Position numbers and translations under genes: made by a program. Below the pieces are notes generated by a model. The model was not told the DNA's origin and did no database searches. It saw only the letters and a list, made by a program, of their open reading frames with translations. A stretch of DNA of 64,000 nucleotides from Candidatus Methylomirabilota bacterium (GTDB taxonomy: Bacteria > Methylomirabilota > Methylomirabilia > Rokubacteriales > CSP1-6): assembly GCA_035709005.1 (NCBI GenBank), contig DASTFB010000071.1:147240-211239 (forward strand). Reading direction: 5' to 3'. Shown piece by piece: positions 61,036-64,000 of this stretch; within the stretch, counting starts at the first letter, position 1; every line of letters begins with the position of its first letter.

Positions 61036-61655
61036 CGCCGCGCGTGCCTCGATGGCTGCTCGCCGGGGGCGTCGGCGTGCTGCTGCTGGCCGTTCTGGGG
61101 CTTGGCGCCTGGCTCTGGGCCGAGGCCCGCGAACGGCGCGCCGTCGGCGCCTACCTCGAGCCGTTGGCCCGGCTGGCCATGACGCGCGGCGGGGAGCTCA
61201 GCGCCGAGGCGCGCGTCGCCATCTCCCGCGAGCTCGAGAGCGCGCTGGGCCAGTATCCCTCGGCCTCGCTGGCCCCCGAAGCCGCCTACGAGCTGGGCAA
61301 CCTCCGCTACGCCGAGCGCGACTGGGCCGGGGCGCGGGGCGCCTGGGAGATTGTCAGCGCCCAGGCTCAATCGCCGACCCTGAAGACGCTGGCCCGGGCC
61401 GGCATCGGCTACGCCTGGGAAGCCGAAGGCAACCTGGCCAAGGCCCGTGAGGCCTACAGCCAGGCCCTGGCCGGGCTCCGGCCCGGGGAGTTCCATTTCG
61501 AGGAACTTCTCATGGCGCTGGCCCGAGTGCAGGAACAGAGCGGGGATAAGACTGCGGCGGTCGAGACGTACCGGCGGCTGCTGCGCGAGCGGCCGGGCAG
61601 CCTGCGCGCCGACGAGGCCCGCAGCCGGCTGGCCAGCCTGGGGGCGTCGCCTTAG
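61032..61655 (+). CDS. Membrane-anchored tetratricopeptide-repeat protein
   Basis: 207 residues from ATG 61032; a longer open frame upstream runs over the zinc-ribbon gene and is less likely. Single helix (about 9-30, LLAGGVGVLLLAVLGLGAWL), then helical repeats such as APEAAYELGNLRYAERDWAG and TLARAGIGYAWEAEGNLAKA typical of TPR. Likely a periplasmic scaffold. Function unknown. Confidence 0.75.
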   Translation: MTPRVPRWLLAGGVGVLLLAVLGLGAWLWAEARERRAVGAYLEPLARLAMTRGGELSAEARVAISRELESALGQYPSASLAPEAAYELGNLRYAERDWAGARGAWEIVSAQAQSPTLKTLARAGIGYAWEAEGNLAKAREAYSQALAGLRPGEFHFEELLMALARVQEQSGDKTAAVETYRRLLRERPGSLRADEARSRLASLGASP

Positions 61656-61736
61656 GGACAGGTTAGCCTATTCGCCGATAAGGCGGATTATGTCAACTTG
61701 AGCCGGGTCCCGCCGGCGGCCGAAACGCACCGAGGG

Positions 61737-62210
61737 CTACTTGCTGCGCAGCTTGTTGATCAGGCCCAGGACCCGCTGGACCTCTGTTCCATCGCGTACC
61801 ATCAGCCGGTCCCCCGCCTGTCCCCAGCGCAGCAGGCCGTCCCGGTCCACGACGAAGGTCGAGCGGTAGGCCACGTTGCGGTCTTCGTCGTGGACGCCGT
61901 AGGCCCGGATGACGGTCCGGTGCACGTCGCTCAGCAGCGGGAACGGAAAGTTGTGGGCCTTGGTGAACGCGGCGTGACAGAACGGGCTGTCGCCGCTCAC
62001 CCCCAGGATGACCACGCCTTGCTCCTGCAGCCGTTTGGCGACCTGAGCCAGGTCGCTGAGCTCGGGGGTTCAGATCGAGCCGAAGTCGTAGCAGTAGAAG
62101 GCGAGCACGACGTCGGCCTGGCCTTTGAAGCTCGACAGGCGGACCTCGCCCCCCTGGGTCGAGGGCAGCGTGAAGTCGGGCGCGGGCGCACCGTAGCGCG
62201 GGCTGGTCAT
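61737..62210 (-). CDS. AhpC/TSA-family peroxiredoxin, probable selenoprotein (UGA at codon 47)
   Basis: Peroxide-reducing protein of the Prx fold. Start ATG 62210, 4 bases after the upstream stop. Residues 1-46 read as a Prx N-terminus ending FYCYDFGSI, then TGA at 62070-62072, then TPELSDLAQVAKRLQEQG, VVILGVSGDSPFCHAAFTK and FPLLSDVHRTVIRAYGVHDE in the same frame to the stop at 61737. The TGA stands at the peroxidatic Cys, so Sec47 is predicted (157 residues). Cys78 may be the resolving Cys. The usual Pro and Thr before the active site are Cys40 and Gly44. A perfect 7-bp hairpin starts 14 nt after the TGA. Normal gene calling would split it. Confidence 0.85.
62038..62056 (-). promoter_or_regulatory. 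bSECIS-like hairpin in the peroxiredoxin gene
   Basis: On the mRNA: GCGACCU (62056 to 62050), loop GGCUC (62049 to 62045), AGGUCGC (62044 to 62038). The stem starts 14 nt and the GG-containing loop 21 nt after the UGA, the same spacing as in the OsmC gene at 54071. Confidence 0.75.
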
Positions 62211-62214
62211 GGGT

Positions 62215-63036
62215 CTACCCCGGGATGTGGGCTTCGTCGGGCAGTTCACTCCACCTGGGCGTCCAGGCGGGCACCACCAGGCCGACCTCGTCGCAGAGGG
62301 CCTTGACCTCGGTGGCGAACGCCTGACGGACCTCGTCGTTGTCGCGGGCCTTGAGCCGGAACTCGCGATAGCGCTGGTTCTTGGCCGAACCGGGCCGCCC
62401 GAAGATGTTCATCGTGCGGATGTACCACTTGGCGAAGGTCGTCTGGGCCTCGGCGCGAGTGGCCGGATCCTCGGTCAGCTTCTTCACCCAGTACTCGCCG
62501 TGACGGATGTGGAACTTCTCCTCCTTGAAGATGCCCTCGATGGCGCGGACCCAGGGGCCATACGAGCACCGGCGGACGTCCTCGAGCTGGTGTCCGGCGC
62601 CCCGGTCCATGCAGAAATTGAAGAAGACGAAATCGGCCCACGTCTCGATCGGATAGTAGAAGATGTTGACCCGCTTGTCGCTGGTGATGCGCGCGGTGCC
62701 GATGTCGGCGTCGGCCGCGACGCGCATGGTGAACGTCTCGTCGTGAGCGCGCACGTGGCGGTCGACGTCGACGCCGAGGTCGGCCAGGAGGCCGTACATG
62801 ACGGTGGCGTGGCGGATCTCGTCCTTCACGATCTGGGCCACGACGTGCTTTTCCTCCACGGTGGGCGCCCGGGTGATCCACGGCACGTAGCCGTAGGCGC
62901 CGGCCAGCTCGGAGTCGGCCTGCATCGTCATCAGGTGCACGAGGTGCTCCCGGTACTCCGGCGTCATCTCGTCGGCGGACTCCAGCCGGATGTCGCTGCG
63001 GATCTTGGCCATCATCGCCGTCTCGAGCTCGCTCAT
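62215..63036 (-). CDS. PaaA/PaaC-family diiron protein (phenylacetyl-CoA epoxidase subunit-like)
   Basis: 273-residue ferritin-like four-helix protein. Metal ligands visible are Glu43 (ADSELAGAYGY), Glu73/His76 (KDEIRHA) and a later Glu/His pair (EEKFHIRHGEY). PaaA is longer (about 310), so it may be a variant subunit or another CoA-linked epoxidase. It overlaps the PaaK gene by 4 bases, pointing to aromatic CoA metabolism. No other paa genes are visible before the window edge. Confidence 0.83.
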   Translation of the reverse strand: MSELETAMMAKIRSDIRLESADEMTPEYREHLVHLMTMQADSELAGAYGYVPWITRAPTVEEKHVVAQIVKDEIRHATVMYGLLADLGVDVDRHVRAHDETFTMRVAADADIGTARITSDKRVNIFYYPIETWADFVFFNFCMDRGAGHQLEDVRRCSYGPWVRAIEGIFKEEKFHIRHGEYWVKKLTEDPATRAEAQTTFAKWYIRTMNIFGRPGSAKNQRYREFRLKARDNDEVRQAFATEVKALCDEVGLVVPAWTPRWSELPDEAHIPG

Positions 63037-64000
63037 CGCTGCCCGCCCTCCATTCGTTCCACCACCCGCACGGCCTTGCCTTCCGAACGGGGGATCGTGC
63101 GCGGCGACACCAGCGTCACCTCCACCCCCAGGCCCAGGGCCGCCCGCAAGCGCCCCGTCACCCGCTCACGGAGGAGGACGGCGGCCGGGTGGCTGACCGC
63201 CGTCTCGCCGCAGCGTTGCCAGAAGACCGGCGCCGGCTCCACCTGGACCTCCACCCGGGCCAGCGTCTGCCGGCGGTCCACCACGAGCTGGTAGTGCGGC
63301 ACCAGGTCCTCGACGTCCAGCAGCGCTGCCTCCACCTCCGAGGGATAGACGTTCACGCCCTTGATCACCAGCATATCGTCGGCGCGGCCCAGAATCCGGG
63401 CCATCCGCGCCGACGTCCGCCCGCACCGGCAGGGCTCGGGGGTCAGCGCCGTGATGTCCCCTGTGCGGTAACGGATCAGCGGGATGCCCCGCTTGGTGAG
63501 GGTCGTGAGCACCAGCTCGCCCTGGCGTCCCGGCTCGAGCCGCTCCCCGCTCGCCGGATCCACGATCTCGGGCAGGAAGTGGTCGTCGGCCAGGTGCAGC
63601 CCCTCACGAGCCTGGCACTCGCCGGAGACTCCCGGCCCCACGATCTCGCTGAGCCCGTAGATGTCGTACGCGGGACAGCCCAGCGCCGCCTCCAGCGCCC
63701 GCCGCACCCCTTCGCTCCACGGCTCGGCGCCGAACATGCCGTAGCGCAAGCCGAGCGTGACGGGCTCGACCCCTTGCTCCATCAGGGTCTCGGCGATGTG
63801 CAGCACGAACGACGGGGTGCCGCAGATCCCGGCCGGGCCCAGGTCGCGCAGCAACAGGCCGTGGCGAGCGGTTTGGCCCGACGAGGCGGGGATGACCGTC
63901 ATCCCGATCCGCTCGGCGCCCTGATGGAAGCCCAGCCCGCCGGTGAACAGGCCGTAGCCGAAGGCCACGTGCAGCAGGTCGCCGGGCCGGGCCCCGGCCG
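63033..64000 (-). CDS. paaK: Phenylacetate--CoA ligase (PaaK), N-terminus beyond window
   Basis: AMP-forming acyl-CoA ligase activating phenylacetate or a related acid. The open frame runs to the window edge, so the N-terminal ~110 residues are missing. PASSGQTARHGLLLRDLGPA, YDIYGLSEIVGPGVSGECQA, RYRTGDITALTPEPCRCGRT and ARILGRADDMLVIKGVNVYP are PaaK motifs, the last with the AMP-binding segment. Upstream partner of the PaaA-like gene in one operon. Confidence 0.9.
   Translation of the reverse strand, partial: AGARPGDLLHVAFGYGLFTGGLGFHQGAERIGMTVIPASSGQTARHGLLLRDLGPAGICGTPSFVLHIAETLMEQGVEPVTLGLRYGMFGAEPWSEGVRRALEAALGCPAYDIYGLSEIVGPGVSGECQAREGLHLADDHFLPEIVDPASGERLEPGRQGELVLTTLTKRGIPLIRYRTGDITALTPEPCRCGRTSARMARILGRADDMLVIKGVNVYPSEVEAALLDVEDLVPHYQLVVDRRQTLARVEVQVEPAPVFWQRCGETAVSHPAAVLLRERVTGRLRAALGLGVEVTLVSPRTIPRSEGKAVRVVERMEGGQR

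Overview
The window is a GC-rich (by eye close to 70%), gene-dense stretch of a diderm, LPS-making bacterial chromosome. Most genes on the left three quarters lie on the + strand and overlap by 1 to 35 bases. Synteny (lpx cluster with an oxidoreductase and lpxI, cmk-plsC-rpsA, ihf-merR-tRNA-Pro-surE-pcm-nlpD-rpoS), frequent GTG/TTG starts and two F420-type luciferase-like oxidoreductases suggest a deep-branching lineage near Deltaproteobacteria, NC10 or Rokubacteria. Candidatus Rokubacteria is my best guess; it is an inference from style and content, not from a marker gene.

Layout. 1-1659 is the 3' part of clpC. 1690-24530 is an envelope block: bamA, an OmpH/Skp chaperone, lpxD, lpxA, a GnnA-like oxidoreductase, lpxI, lpxB, waaA and lpxK make lipid A-Kdo. 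waaF, four GT4 glycosyltransferases, gmhB, rfaE1, rfaE2, waaC and a WaaE-like GT2 supply ADP-heptose and build the core. trpS, scpA, scpB and an rRNA pseudouridine synthase follow. 24615-32949 is an aromatic amino acid operon (pheA, hisC-like, tyrA, aroA) running into cmk, plsC, rpsA and sppA. 33156-43782 holds an HU gene, a HIT protein, mutS, mutL, miaA, hflX, pgsA, a DUF512 radical-SAM protein and der. 43823-50486 holds a double-SPOR protein, an IHF-like gene, merR, two tRNA-Pro genes around surE and pcm, an acylphosphatase, an NlpD-type peptidase, an RpoS-type sigma factor, an exported-looking methyltransferase, two tiny regulator-like genes and tRNA-Arg. From 50525 on the DNA is a mixed-strand accessory region: F420 oxidoreductases, hemerythrin, OsmC, M48 protease, DUF2071, MFS, DnaJ, MBL/rhodanese, Rieske, TPR, peroxiredoxin, a PaaA-like diiron protein and PaaK.

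The most interesting signal is a pair of probable selenoproteins that ordinary gene calling would truncate or split. An OsmC-family protein (53704-54120) has an in-frame TGA exactly at the second conserved Cys (the CP motif). A peroxiredoxin (61737-62210, minus strand) has an in-frame TGA exactly at the peroxidatic Cys. In both, the TGA is followed after 13 nt by a perfect 7-bp hairpin whose loop begins with GG at nt 21 after the TGA, the geometry expected of a bacterial SECIS. Together they imply that the organism decodes UGA as selenocysteine, although selA, selB and selC are not in this window.

Other points worth a look are a three-copy ~82-bp tandem repeat between glycosyltransferase genes, G-run hairpins before two genes, LpxA substitutions next to a GnnA-like gene, and a structured leader before a small CxxC protein.
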